Below, one piece after another: positions 45,468-53,361 of a stretch of 53,361 nucleotides of DNA. Position numbers and translations under genes: made by a program. The notes below the pieces were generated by a model, which was not told where the DNA came from, did not search any database, and saw nothing but the letters and a program-made list of their open reading frames with translations. Within the stretch, counting starts at the first letter, position 1, and each line of letters opens with the position of its first letter. Where the stretch lies: the NCBI GenBank assembly GCA_964386795.1, contig CAYLUE010000004.1, forward strand, positions 1 through 53,361. The letters are read 5' to 3'. Source of the stretch: TMED108 sp964386795 (lineage in GTDB: Bacteria; Fidelibacterota; Marinisomatia; Marinisomatales; TCS55).

Positions 45468-45893
45468 ATGAATATACTTGTTCTACACGGTCCTAATCTG
45501 AATTTAATTGGTAAAGCATCTGCAAAAATTGGGGATAATGTTACATTGGGGAAAATCAATACAGCATTGAAGCGCTCTGCAAAAGATATCAACGCTGATA
45601 TAAAAATCTTGCAAACCCATAAGGCATATGCTGCAATTAATTTTATTCAAAGAAACCATAATTGGGCAGATGGGTTATTGTTTACACCAATGGCTTGGTC
45701 GTTATATGAATACTCTTTGTTAGAATGTTTACAGGTTTCTGATATATTGACCATTCAAATAGTTCTGGATGAAAAATATAATTATAGTAGCGGCAAAGAA
45801 TCAATTTTCAACAGCTACTGCAAAAAAACGTTATCTGGTATTCCCACTAATATTTATCTGGATGCAATTAAAGAGCTCAATAAAATCATTTAA
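45468..45893 (+). CDS. Degenerate type II dehydroquinase (AroQ) homologue
   Basis: This 141-residue protein has the unmistakable AroQ opening (ILVLHGPNLNLIGK) and the length of the family, but the catalytic positions known from AroQ are altered. The Arg/Tyr lid (RxPxxYG) reads ASAKIGD. SNHEGEL reads THKAYAA. The NPxAYxHTS loop reads TPMAWSLYEYS. The closing HxSN is replaced near IQIVLDEKYN. Dehydratase activity (shikimate pathway) is thus unlikely, and it may be a pseudoenzyme with a different ligand. The start is the ATG at 45468 (TTG at 45459 is in frame too). The M23 gene overlaps its end by 32 bases. Confidence 0.78.
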   Translation: MNILVLHGPNLNLIGKASAKIGDNVTLGKINTALKRSAKDINADIKILQTHKAYAAINFIQRNHNWADGLLFTPMAWSLYEYSLLECLQVSDILTIQIVLDEKYNYSSGKESIFNSYCKKTLSGIPTNIYLDAIKELNKII

Positions 45894-46950
45894 TTCCTTT
45901 ATCATTGGCTGTATTGGCTGTCAATTATTATTGATCAGCTGCGCTCAGACTGTTAATCAGCCAATTGTAGAATCTAATAGGGAAAATGTTCTATCAGAAA
46001 TTGTCTTTTATGATGATAGTTTGGGTGCTCAAATTATCACCGATAGCAATCTCTCCAATGTTAATCAATTAATCCTTCAGGCAGAAAAGCCCCTTTCAAT
46101 TGAATACTTAATCAAAACTCTTCAGCCAAATATGGATGATTCTACGCTATCAATGGTGGCAGCAATAACAAGCAATAAAATTGCTCCAAGCTTAACCAAA
46201 AGAACCTTGCGGGAGATAAAACAAAAAGATGGTACAGTTCAGTTTTATTTTACACTAGATACAGCATACATATTTCCATTATTAAGAAAGAATATCCAAT
46301 CATTTACTAATCATAATTATATACATGCTTTATTTAATATCAATCCAAATCCCCCAGAGTTTGATCAAATTAGCGCCTCAACAAAACTTGCGCTGCCAAT
46401 TGCTAATTTAGATATCCCTACCAAAGCCTCTAGGTTGCCTAATGCACCTAGAAGCTATCGATCTGGAATACACAGGGGTATCGATTTCTTTTCAAATTGG
46501 GGTACACCCGTAGTGTCAGTTGCCGATGGAATAATTATCAGATCAGACCTATCATATAAAGAGTATCCTGCAGATTTCAGAAGAGAAATGTTGAAAAGGG
46601 CAGCGCTGCTTGATCGCACACCCTCTGATATTTTTAATGAACTTCTACTTGGGCAAGCTGTAATAATCGATCACGGATTTGAACTATTCAATGGCTATAG
46701 AGCGATAACGATTTATGCCCATTTATCAGAAATTAATTCTGCAATAAAACCGGGCTATACAATTAAGGCTGGAGAAATATTTGCAAAATCGGGTAACTCA
46801 GGAACCGAACCAAGCACGCTAGGAACGCGAGATGAATCGCATTTACATTGGGAATTGATTTTACAAAATCAAAGTGGAGAATACTACTTTGGTCAAAATC
46901 TTGGCTATGAACAATTGATCATTGCGCTAAATCAATTATTTAATAATTAA
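45862..46950 (+). CDS. M23 family metallopeptidase, lipoprotein
   Basis: The frame is open from 45769, but I choose the ATG at 45862, which gives a lipoprotein signal (GCIGCQLLLISCA, lipobox LISC). This leaves a 362-residue protein overlapping the AroQ-like gene by 32 bases. Residues about 200-350 form a peptidase M23 domain: GIHRGIDFFSNWGTPV (zinc His and Asp), IDHGFELFNGYRAITIYAHLS, and HLHWELIL, with GIIIRSD typical of the VADGxV turn. It cleaves cross-bridge peptides or serves as an activator. It converges with the cytochrome gene with a four-base overlap. Confidence 0.88.
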   Translation: MQLKSSIKSFNSFIIGCIGCQLLLISCAQTVNQPIVESNRENVLSEIVFYDDSLGAQIITDSNLSNVNQLILQAEKPLSIEYLIKTLQPNMDDSTLSMVAAITSNKIAPSLTKRTLREIKQKDGTVQFYFTLDTAYIFPLLRKNIQSFTNHNYIHALFNINPNPPEFDQISASTKLALPIANLDIPTKASRLPNAPRSYRSGIHRGIDFFSNWGTPVVSVADGIIIRSDLSYKEYPADFRREMLKRAALLDRTPSDIFNELLLGQAVIIDHGFELFNGYRAITIYAHLSEINSAIKPGYTIKAGEIFAKSGNSGTEPSTLGTRDESHLHWELILQNQSGEYYFGQNLGYEQLIIALNQLFNN

Positions 46951-48809
46951 GACCTAGCTTTAGATAGATTATTTATGATGGTAGCATCATCGGGTAGAAT
47001 CTCAGAAGCAAGCTCATAACACTCAATAGCCTTGGCCTTATCTCCGGATAGGAAAAAAACACTTCCAAAATAATCTAATATCAAACCCCATCTTCTTCGA
47101 ACAGGCTCTTCCTTTTGACCTAATTTATTGATTTCGGTAACTAAAAATCGTTTTACTTGAGGGTTATTATGCTGACTATAATGGAGTCCAGCATATGCTA
47201 ATGCTTTAATGTCAAGGTCATCATGCTCGGTATAATCAATCAGCTTTTCTATGATCTGAAGATCTAGATAGGACATTCCTGGTGATAGGTAGCGTTTAAT
47301 AAAATAACTGAGATTTGCAAATTGACCCATGGGGTGTTCGTAGTCAGGTTGCAGTAATACTTTTGCCGCATCAGCTCCAGTGGTACGCTCATTGATTTTC
47401 ATACGATTTGCTATCACGGGATGCAAGGGCTTGATCTCGCCATACCAATCATTGACCGTTATCTGTAGCTCCTGATCCGATATATCTGAATGACACTGCT
47501 TACAGGCCGATGCAAAACCCTGGGAAGCATCAAAGCTAGGCCTAGGAATAGAAACGGTGTGATCAGCGCGCGTATACTTTATTTCTGTACCGATCGCTAG
47601 ATGTTGTCTTGCAGGCATATGGCAAGCAACACAGCTACTGCCCTCAGATTCGGGTTTATGGTAGGTATGCGCGGCAATATCGCTAGATTTTGTTACATGG
47701 CAAGAAAGGCATTGATTATCATCAAAACGGCCAATTAAGGCGTTTTTGGAGATATCCTGGTAATCATTACTATGGGGGTTATGGCAGCTGGTACAATCCA
47801 TGGATCCACTGAGGAAGCAATCGCTAAATAAATGATTTAACTGATAGCCAAATGTTTTTATGCGCCCATTTAAGCTAAATGGGTTTTCATTGCCAAGTAA
47901 GGGCAATTTTAATGAATAAAATTCCTCCAGGTTTTCCCCCGGTAAATAATTATTTTTGATAGGTGCTTTAACCGCGTGGCACTGAAAGCACATATTTAAA
48001 CTTTCATTGGTGCTAATACCTACCGCGGTTTCAATACCAATCGTTTGATATTCATTCACAACATTTTGAACAATGTTTGACATGATAGTCGCATGATTTT
48101 TTGCAGGACCATGACAGGATTCACAATTAATGGATAAGGATGTAAACTTAACATCATATACATCATCTATTTTCTTGGCAAGAATTTGACTGCCATGGCA
48201 TTGTTGGCAATTAGAGATATCATCTATTTCGCCGAGCGTGCGGTGCGGTGGCGAATTATACAGTTCATCTAAATTTAACTGGGAATCTATTTTAACCCAC
48301 TTTTCATCTTTTTTAAGCTGAACAAACCAAGTATCTTCATGTTTACTATAATCAAAAGGTAAGAATCGATAGGTGCCATCATCGTATTGACCAAAGAATG
48401 TTTGCGTACCGCCCCCATACATCAACCCCTTACCAACTACCGCTTCAACGACAATAGTTTGTCTCAAGTCTCCATTGAGTTCAGTAATTCTAAATTGGTA
48501 CGTAGAATTAACTTTCTCTGGGTATACAACCGCATCGTTCAGGGTTATTGGATTACCATTAAATGGGGCAATAATATTTTCAGCAGTCGCTGGACCGCCG
48601 GCGCTTGCATGCGTAGAGCCTTTCCACTGATCATAGATATCTGCATGGCAGGATTGGCATTGGTTGCTACCAATAAAGTCAGCAAAACTAACGCTAGGCT
48701 CTTTATGGTCTACTTTATTGAATGAGGTCTTTGGGGAATTCTTAGAGCAACCAAATATAAATATAGCTGCCAAAATAATAGGCTTTGAAATTAATCGCCT
48801 GTAAATCAT
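46947..48809 (-). CDS. Octaheme c-type cytochrome lipoprotein with C-terminal repeat domain
   Basis: I take the ATG at 48809 rather than 48848, because the latter lies in the terminator of the upstream gene. The 620-residue product has a lipobox (IFIFGCS) and eight CxxCH haem motifs in order: CQSCH, CQQCH, CESCH, CFQCH, CTSCH, CLSCH, CVACH and CKQCH. The first is followed by ADIYDQWKGSTHA, the cytochrome c554 / c'-type start. After residue about 450 comes a non-haem C-terminal domain of helical repeats that ends in a TPR (SGDKAKAIECYELASEIL). It probably carries electrons at the cell envelope; the partner and reaction (for example nitrogen or sulfur compound reduction) are unknown. Confidence 0.92.
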   Translation of the reverse strand: MIYRRLISKPIILAAIFIFGCSKNSPKTSFNKVDHKEPSVSFADFIGSNQCQSCHADIYDQWKGSTHASAGGPATAENIIAPFNGNPITLNDAVVYPEKVNSTYQFRITELNGDLRQTIVVEAVVGKGLMYGGGTQTFFGQYDDGTYRFLPFDYSKHEDTWFVQLKKDEKWVKIDSQLNLDELYNSPPHRTLGEIDDISNCQQCHGSQILAKKIDDVYDVKFTSLSINCESCHGPAKNHATIMSNIVQNVVNEYQTIGIETAVGISTNESLNMCFQCHAVKAPIKNNYLPGENLEEFYSLKLPLLGNENPFSLNGRIKTFGYQLNHLFSDCFLSGSMDCTSCHNPHSNDYQDISKNALIGRFDDNQCLSCHVTKSSDIAAHTYHKPESEGSSCVACHMPARQHLAIGTEIKYTRADHTVSIPRPSFDASQGFASACKQCHSDISDQELQITVNDWYGEIKPLHPVIANRMKINERTTGADAAKVLLQPDYEHPMGQFANLSYFIKRYLSPGMSYLDLQIIEKLIDYTEHDDLDIKALAYAGLHYSQHNNPQVKRFLVTEINKLGQKEEPVRRRWGLILDYFGSVFFLSGDKAKAIECYELASEILPDDATIINNLSKARS

Positions 48810-48828
48810 AATGGACAAGTTAAGTATA

Positions 48829-48868
48829 AATAAAAAAGCCCCGCACATTCAAAATGTGCGAGGCTTTT
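48829..48868 (-). terminator. Intrinsic terminator after the PorV-like gene
   Basis: On the minus strand AAAAGCCTCGCACATT pairs with AATGTGCGGGGCTTTT (one mismatch), loop TTGA, followed by a T-run. It ends the transcript of the T9SS cargo and PorV-like genes and separates them from the cytochrome gene. Confidence 0.92.
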
Positions 48869-48889
48869 AAAAGCGTCATCTAGTTTAAA

Positions 48890-50002
48890 CTAGAATCCAA
48901 CGTTCAATGTGAAAACAGAGCTCGCGTCAAAGCCGTCGAAACCAGTTGGTATGTATGCATAATCAATAGATGCATTAATACCTAAATATCTCTGAAGATA
49001 TACGGTTCCGCCAAAAGAAATACCATCATACATGTTATCAATTTTGACTTTATCAGATGCTTCATCTACCGTAGTAGTTCTTGAGTCATCTGTACGCTCA
49101 ACAGTTTCCATTTCCATTAGCATTCCTGCGCGAACAGTAAGTAGACCAGGTAATGAGTATGAACCCATTAGCTTCATCTTATCCTGTTCAAAGTTGTTGC
49201 TTTCGTAAGATCCTGCAACTTGCATTCCTGGCATAACATCATAAGCTGCACCCATTTCAAATAACATAGGTACATCAAATTCAGCAGGTTCAATTGACAT
49301 AAACTGAGTCAAACGATCAGTTCCAACTTCAACTGCTTTTGTTAATAAACCAGAACCTTCGTAGCGCATAGGTCTACCAAAGTTTCTTACAGCAACACCA
49401 ACATCAAGTCCAGTAACGTTTAAAAAGTCAACATACTGCACACCAGCATCAATTGTCATTGCAGTACCTTTAACTCGTCTAAACCCTTCTGAAGTCGTAT
49501 TAACAGTAACACCCATAGAAGTCTTAGCAGACATCTGGCGTGAAAGAGTTAATCCAGCAGTAAAGTTGCTAGGTGAAAATTGTTCACCTGTTCCATCGGG
49601 TGCGTATACTGTTGTCACTGCGATTTCACCAACATCTAGCGATCTAACAGATATACCAAATGAGTTTTTACCCAGTTTAACAGCAGCACCTGCAAACATT
49701 ACTGACATGTCAGCAAAGTGTGAACGCTGTGAAAACGTAGTTTCTAGATTGTTCATTGCTCTAGCCATTCCTGCAGGGTTCCAGTATGCAGCACCAACTC
49801 CAGTAGCTGTTGCCACAGCACCGCCACCACTTAAGTAAGCAGCGCCCTGAGGGATGAGCAGAGACACAGCTGAAGAAGTACCATTTCTGGCACCCCCAGC
49901 TAGGTCACCACCGTATTCGAATCTTCCTTGAGCCGTTAAGGCATTAAGAGAGAATGCTAATACAGCTGTGATCGCAATTATTCTTTTATTAATCATAATC
50001 AT
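48890..50002 (-). CDS. PorV/PorQ-family outer-membrane barrel protein
   Basis: This 370-residue protein has a signal peptide (about 1-25, ending NALTAQ) followed by GAAYLSGGGAVATATG and VGAAYWNPAGMARAMNNLE, the family start pattern of PorV (UPF0164-type) proteins, then beta-strands with alternating residues to the end (SVFTLNVGF). PorV is the T9SS shuttle component that binds cargo CTDs. AGAAGGAT precedes the start. The gene follows the T9SS cargo gene by 15 bases and is terminated directly downstream, so the two make one unit. Whether this is the shuttle or a paralogue devoted to this cargo is open. Confidence 0.85.
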   Translation of the reverse strand: MIMINKRIIAITAVLAFSLNALTAQGRFEYGGDLAGGARNGTSSAVSLLIPQGAAYLSGGGAVATATGVGAAYWNPAGMARAMNNLETTFSQRSHFADMSVMFAGAAVKLGKNSFGISVRSLDVGEIAVTTVYAPDGTGEQFSPSNFTAGLTLSRQMSAKTSMGVTVNTTSEGFRRVKGTAMTIDAGVQYVDFLNVTGLDVGVAVRNFGRPMRYEGSGLLTKAVEVGTDRLTQFMSIEPAEFDVPMLFEMGAAYDVMPGMQVAGSYESNNFEQDKMKLMGSYSLPGLLTVRAGMLMEMETVERTDDSRTTTVDEASDKVKIDNMYDGISFGGTVYLQRYLGINASIDYAYIPTGFDGFDASSVFTLNVGF

Positions 50003-50017
50003 GTTATCCTTCTCGCC

Positions 50018-53000
50018 TTAAAAGCGTTTTGAGAATTCTTCTTCAGTGACCATGGCAAACTTCAATACCTTTGAAGTGTTAAGTCCTGGCATGTCAATAT
50101 GAATGACATACACACCACTTGCCAATGGGAAATCATTTGAATTTCTCATATTCCATCTCTGATACTGTGTAGTAGTAGACTTCTGGAAGTTAGCTACCAT
50201 TGTACCAGCGACATTGAATACTTTGAAATAAACATCTTGAGATGTTGGAAGATGATTGAATGTTACATACTTAGGCAGTGGGAGCACAGAATCTGTTCCT
50301 TCAAGCTCATGACGGCCCATGTATGGGTTAGGAAATACATTAATCATTTTCACATCTTCTACAGGATCTGATGATGCTTGCTTAGGCGCTGTTACCGTAA
50401 ACTCATCAGTAAGCTGATTTGTTTTATTGGTAACAATTCTAAGGACTGATCCTTTTTCCATGCCTTGATTACCACCAGCCGCGTATGTTCCGGTAGCATC
50501 CCATCCTCCGCCAGCAGTTGCATCGATAGTTCCATCAGAGACATCATCAAGGTTCCATACGAACCAAACGTTACGTCCCATTACCTCAGAACCTTCTTGG
50601 TCTAAGCCGCGAGCACTTCCTGTACAAGCGGTATAGTTACCCTCTGCATCCGCAGCGGTACCACAGCCTGCAATTGCTGAAGCAAGCCATGCTTGGTATC
50701 CAGCTTCACCAGCAGATGTATCTAATGGTAAGTGTGGGTAGTGCCAGTCTGTATAGGGATCATTTGCTCCACCAGAACCTGGGTGGTCATTTGCATGTAG
50801 ACCAAACTTATCATTTCCATCATAATCATAGAACCATGATATCAGTCTGTAGCCCTTTGTAGCATTCCACATTTCAAATGGAACTCTGGATAGGGCACCA
50901 GAAGTATAAGCTGCCCATGCATAGTTATCATCATCATAAGTAAAACGATACTCAAAATCATCAGGAATTAGATAAGTCCATCCGCTTCCTCTAATGATTC
51001 GTGAAATCATATTATCATAGCTGTTACCAGCGGCTCCACCACCATGGAAGAACCAACCTTTGCCATCTGACTGGTTGTTACGTCCGGTGTAAGCAGTTGG
51101 GAATCCGCCCCAGTCTTGAGAACCTTGACAAGGAGCTTCTTCAGTACAGCTACCATCTGCATTCGCTACAACAATAAAGTTCTTAAATGCATTTGGAGGT
51201 CCGGTCACTTTCCATGCCATACCATCCGCAGCAGGATAACCAGGGTCAGAGAAAGTTCCACCCTGAGTATATCCACTTAAAACCTTATTGCTTGTAGTAA
51301 CATCTGTTACATTCCATAATAGTGTACCAGCACCATCATCTTCAAATGTAACTTTATAATTATGTCCAGTTACAGCACCTGGATCAATCACTTCGATACG
51401 ACCTTGACCATCGCTTGTACCAGCGCTATGGGCCATATCAAAATAATCACCAGTATCTACTTCATAAGAAGTACCTGGGTTAGGCTTCTTAGGAGTGATA
51501 GTAGTGATCTGAAGTGATGACTCGAGTGATTTAAATGGTGCGCCAGCATTATCTTCAAGATAAGCATAAGCTACAACACCAAAATAGTATGGACGGTCAT
51601 TAGTAATTGGACGATTCTTAAGCGCGTCATTCTTGACGACAACCATACGGCTCACACCGAAGTCACCACCTACATGAGCAGGCTTTTCAAAGAATAGTCC
51701 TGTCGCTCCATCAAGAGCAGGCTCACTAATAACCTTAACACCATTCACTTTATCATAGATAGCAACCACCGCACCATCAGAAGCACTTGCTGTCGCGTTT
51801 GGTAGTTGATATACTTTGTAACCTTCAAATTTAAATCCAGCTTGATTATAACTTTCTGAATTAGTGTAAGCAGAAGTTTCTGCCCAATTCAATGTAATAT
51901 ATCCATCGCCTTCAAAAACCGACACGCTTGGTGCAGGTGGAGGGTTAGGAAGATTAAAGTCATTATCATAAGCAAACTGTGCAAATTTGTCATTGTATTT
52001 TAATACAGCAACAGATGATAGGTTGTTTATTCCAAGTCCTCCAATTAAACCAACAACAACATCTTGTGTGTCGTTAATGACCATTTCAAATGGACCTGTG
52101 TTCATCACAAGTCTACGGTCACCAGGAGGAAGGATAATACCATCTACCCAGCCAGTAGCTGAAGTAGGATCACCTGCCAATACATAAGTTTCTGCAAAAC
52201 CAGTAATTGGGTCAACAAATGGTTGCTGCGTAGGATACTCAGGTCGTGGTAAGAAACCTTCCATGAGGTTAAACCACTGCAATGTACCAGCGTATACTCT
52301 TGTTGATGGGTCACTCACAGAGGAACCCGCTGCAAAGTATACAAAACTAGTCATGCCTAATGTATCAAGTACGCCATCGCCATTTACATCAACCTTAGGT
52401 CCTTCAAGGAAGTCGTATCCACCAGCGGGAACTGGACTACCAAAAGAACTTAAGAACTGATCATCCCATGTATTACCATTGTATACATAACCGAGACTTA
52501 GCGTGGTATCACAACCTACATAGTCATCAGTATACGTACCAAGGTCAGGGTCTGACCACTGTGTAAAGTACACCGTATCTAGTTTAGCATCGGCTGGACC
52601 ACCAGGTAGTCCAACATAAATCATACGAGCACGCTTAAACATCATACTCGAAATTGGGTTTGAGAATGGGAAGTCATAACCCCATAGGGTTAGCTGCATT
52701 TCAAAACCAACAGGAGGAGAACCCCAACCACCTTCAGACACACTTACAACGCCACCTTCAGCATATTCATCAGGTAGGTCGTTCGCAACGGTCCAAACGG
52801 TTTGGTCTGAACCAGGAACACCCGGTACATCACCAACCCATGCGTTGTTCTCAGAGCTCCAAGTACCAGCAGTGTATGTACCATCACCATCAACATCATC
52901 GTATGGTGCACCTTCATCTGCAGGCCACTCTTTCCAGTCATGTTCATATTGTGCTTTATCAGCTGCAATCATCGCTTCGGTAACATCAGCTACGCTAATA

Positions 53001-53361
53001 TCACGAAGAATGGAAGCATCCACAGTTAGATCACCTGTACTCCAGTCCTTACGAACTCTCCAGATCTGCTGATCACGGTAGTTCTCAGAATAGTCTTTAG
53101 TCAAGATTTTACCGGTAGCATCACGAAGTACTTTACCGGCCTTTAGACCAGTATTGTACATCGAGCCGTTCACACGGATACGAGGTTTACCATCACCAGA
53201 TCCATCAGTTTTGATTGCACCAGTGGTAGCATCCACACCGTACTTATCGGTAGCTTTCACACCCCATAGAATACCTTCAGCAAAAATAACACTTCCCATA
53301 CCCTTTGGGTAGTTACCGGCAGAGCCGTGAGAAGTACCATTCCACTGGAAGAATCCTTGGT
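50018..53361 (-). CDS. Large secreted surface protein with T9SS type A sorting domain (5' partial)
   Basis: The frame is open to the right edge (it continues upstream of the first internal Met, reading GFFQWNGTSHGSAGNYPKG), so the N-terminus is missing. At least 1,113 residues are visible. The sequence is rich in Gly, Asp, Thr and Trp, with a FN3-like module (about 460-600 of the visible part: YITLNWAETSAYT, FEGYKVYQ, YYFGVVAYAYLED). It ends in a T9SS type A CTD: NVFPNPYMG, VTFNHLP, VYFKVFNVAGTMVANF, WNMRNSNDFPLASGVYVIHI and a final KVLKFAMV. The CTD directs secretion and surface attachment. It is visibly less AT-rich than the core genes, as expected of a highly expressed surface protein. Confidence 0.88.
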   Translation of the reverse strand, partial: QGFFQWNGTSHGSAGNYPKGMGSVIFAEGILWGVKATDKYGVDATTGAIKTDGSGDGKPRIRVNGSMYNTGLKAGKVLRDATGKILTKDYSENYRDQQIWRVRKDWSTGDLTVDASILRDISVADVTEAMIAADKAQYEHDWKEWPADEGAPYDDVDGDGTYTAGTWSSENNAWVGDVPGVPGSDQTVWTVANDLPDEYAEGGVVSVSEGGWGSPPVGFEMQLTLWGYDFPFSNPISSMMFKRARMIYVGLPGGPADAKLDTVYFTQWSDPDLGTYTDDYVGCDTTLSLGYVYNGNTWDDQFLSSFGSPVPAGGYDFLEGPKVDVNGDGVLDTLGMTSFVYFAAGSSVSDPSTRVYAGTLQWFNLMEGFLPRPEYPTQQPFVDPITGFAETYVLAGDPTSATGWVDGIILPPGDRRLVMNTGPFEMVINDTQDVVVGLIGGLGINNLSSVAVLKYNDKFAQFAYDNDFNLPNPPPAPSVSVFEGDGYITLNWAETSAYTNSESYNQAGFKFEGYKVYQLPNATASASDGAVVAIYDKVNGVKVISEPALDGATGLFFEKPAHVGGDFGVSRMVVVKNDALKNRPITNDRPYYFGVVAYAYLEDNAGAPFKSLESSLQITTITPKKPNPGTSYEVDTGDYFDMAHSAGTSDGQGRIEVIDPGAVTGHNYKVTFEDDGAGTLLWNVTDVTTSNKVLSGYTQGGTFSDPGYPAADGMAWKVTGPPNAFKNFIVVANADGSCTEEAPCQGSQDWGGFPTAYTGRNNQSDGKGWFFHGGGAAGNSYDNMISRIIRGSGWTYLIPDDFEYRFTYDDDNYAWAAYTSGALSRVPFEMWNATKGYRLISWFYDYDGNDKFGLHANDHPGSGGANDPYTDWHYPHLPLDTSAGEAGYQAWLASAIAGCGTAADAEGNYTACTGSARGLDQEGSEVMGRNVWFVWNLDDVSDGTIDATAGGGWDATGTYAAGGNQGMEKGSVLRIVTNKTNQLTDEFTVTAPKQASSDPVEDVKMINVFPNPYMGRHELEGTDSVLPLPKYVTFNHLPTSQDVYFKVFNVAGTMVANFQKSTTTQYQRWNMRNSNDFPLASGVYVIHIDMPGLNTSKVLKFAMVTEEEFSKRF

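Noticed and set aside
45359..45592. Minus-strand frames opposite the mgtE-aroQ-like region
   Set aside because: They are antisense to tightly packed, overlapping plus-strand genes and show no family motifs.
50674..53072. Plus-strand and alternative minus-strand open frames inside the T9SS cargo gene
   Set aside because: They overlap a long, clearly coding frame, have low-complexity or His/Gln-rich composition, and lack ribosome-binding sites; they are antisense shadows.

Overview
The window is AT-rich bacterial chromosome with densely packed housekeeping genes and many exported proteins. Several features point to the FCB superphylum: a surface protein ending in a type IX secretion (T9SS) sorting domain, a PorV-like outer-membrane barrel directly behind it, choice-of-anchor/beta-helix proteins, S9 peptidases, and a Cas6b-type RAMP protein (a family I know mainly from Bacteroidetes-like genomes). 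The twin tiny hydrophobic proteins and the low GC recall marine Marinimicrobia (SAR406), but that placement is inference, not proof. Two 100-N runs (1901-2000, 9294-9393) show this is a scaffolded draft assembly, probably a metagenome or single-cell genome.

Layout. 1-5.7 kb (minus): an envelope cluster reading FlgT-like, LPP20-like, TlpA-like thioredoxin, CsgG-like lipoprotein-activator-like protein, then a large beta-helix protein that runs off the left edge. 5.9-7.0 kb (plus): a divergent TPR/SLH lipoprotein with a strong terminator. 7.1-15.1 kb (plus): three small exported unknowns, ligA (interrupted only by a scaffolding artefact), a PQQ-type sugar dehydrogenase, and an ABC-2 exporter pair with an unknown upstream partner and a barrel-like downstream partner. 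15.1-34.8 kb (minus): about 20 kb of tightly packed, often overlapping genes in the transcription order N-acetylmuramoyl-alanine amidase, folC, rho, Cas6b-like, aspartate aminotransferase, rpmE, DUF1385, prfA, prmC, dnaE, a B12-binding subunit, TPR, AlkA-type glycosylase, penicillin acylase, S9 peptidase, phytase-like propeller. 34.8-35.5 kb: two tiny two-helix membrane proteins with very strong ribosome-binding sites, each bracketed by hairpins. 35.7-37.3 kb (plus): eno-ftsB. 37.3-40.3 kb (minus): proS-recO-rhomboid. 40.4-46.9 kb (plus): amidohydrolase, TrmH-type methyltransferase, CPBP protease, mgtE, a small membrane protein, a degenerate AroQ and an M23 lipoprotein. 46.9-53.4 kb (minus): octaheme cytochrome, PorV-like barrel, and a T9SS cargo protein that runs off the right edge.

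How the genes work together. The minus-strand core mixes translation termination and maturation (prfA, prmC, rpmE), transcription termination (rho), replication and repair (dnaE, alkA) and folate, cell-wall and amino-acid metabolism. The flanks are largely exported envelope proteins.

Most unusual points: an orphan Cas6b-like protein fused to a basic low-complexity tail, coupled to rho and aspC with no CRISPR array or other cas gene in view; the twin tiny hydrophobic proteins with a terminator in their leader; an AroQ homologue that has lost its catalytic residues; two genes (folC and the gene at 8546) with no canonical start codon where one is needed; and a ligA that becomes intact once a 55-base duplicated contig end is collapsed. 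I see no tRNA, rRNA, insertion sequence, prophage or CRISPR array, and no gene-free stretch longer than 300 bases.
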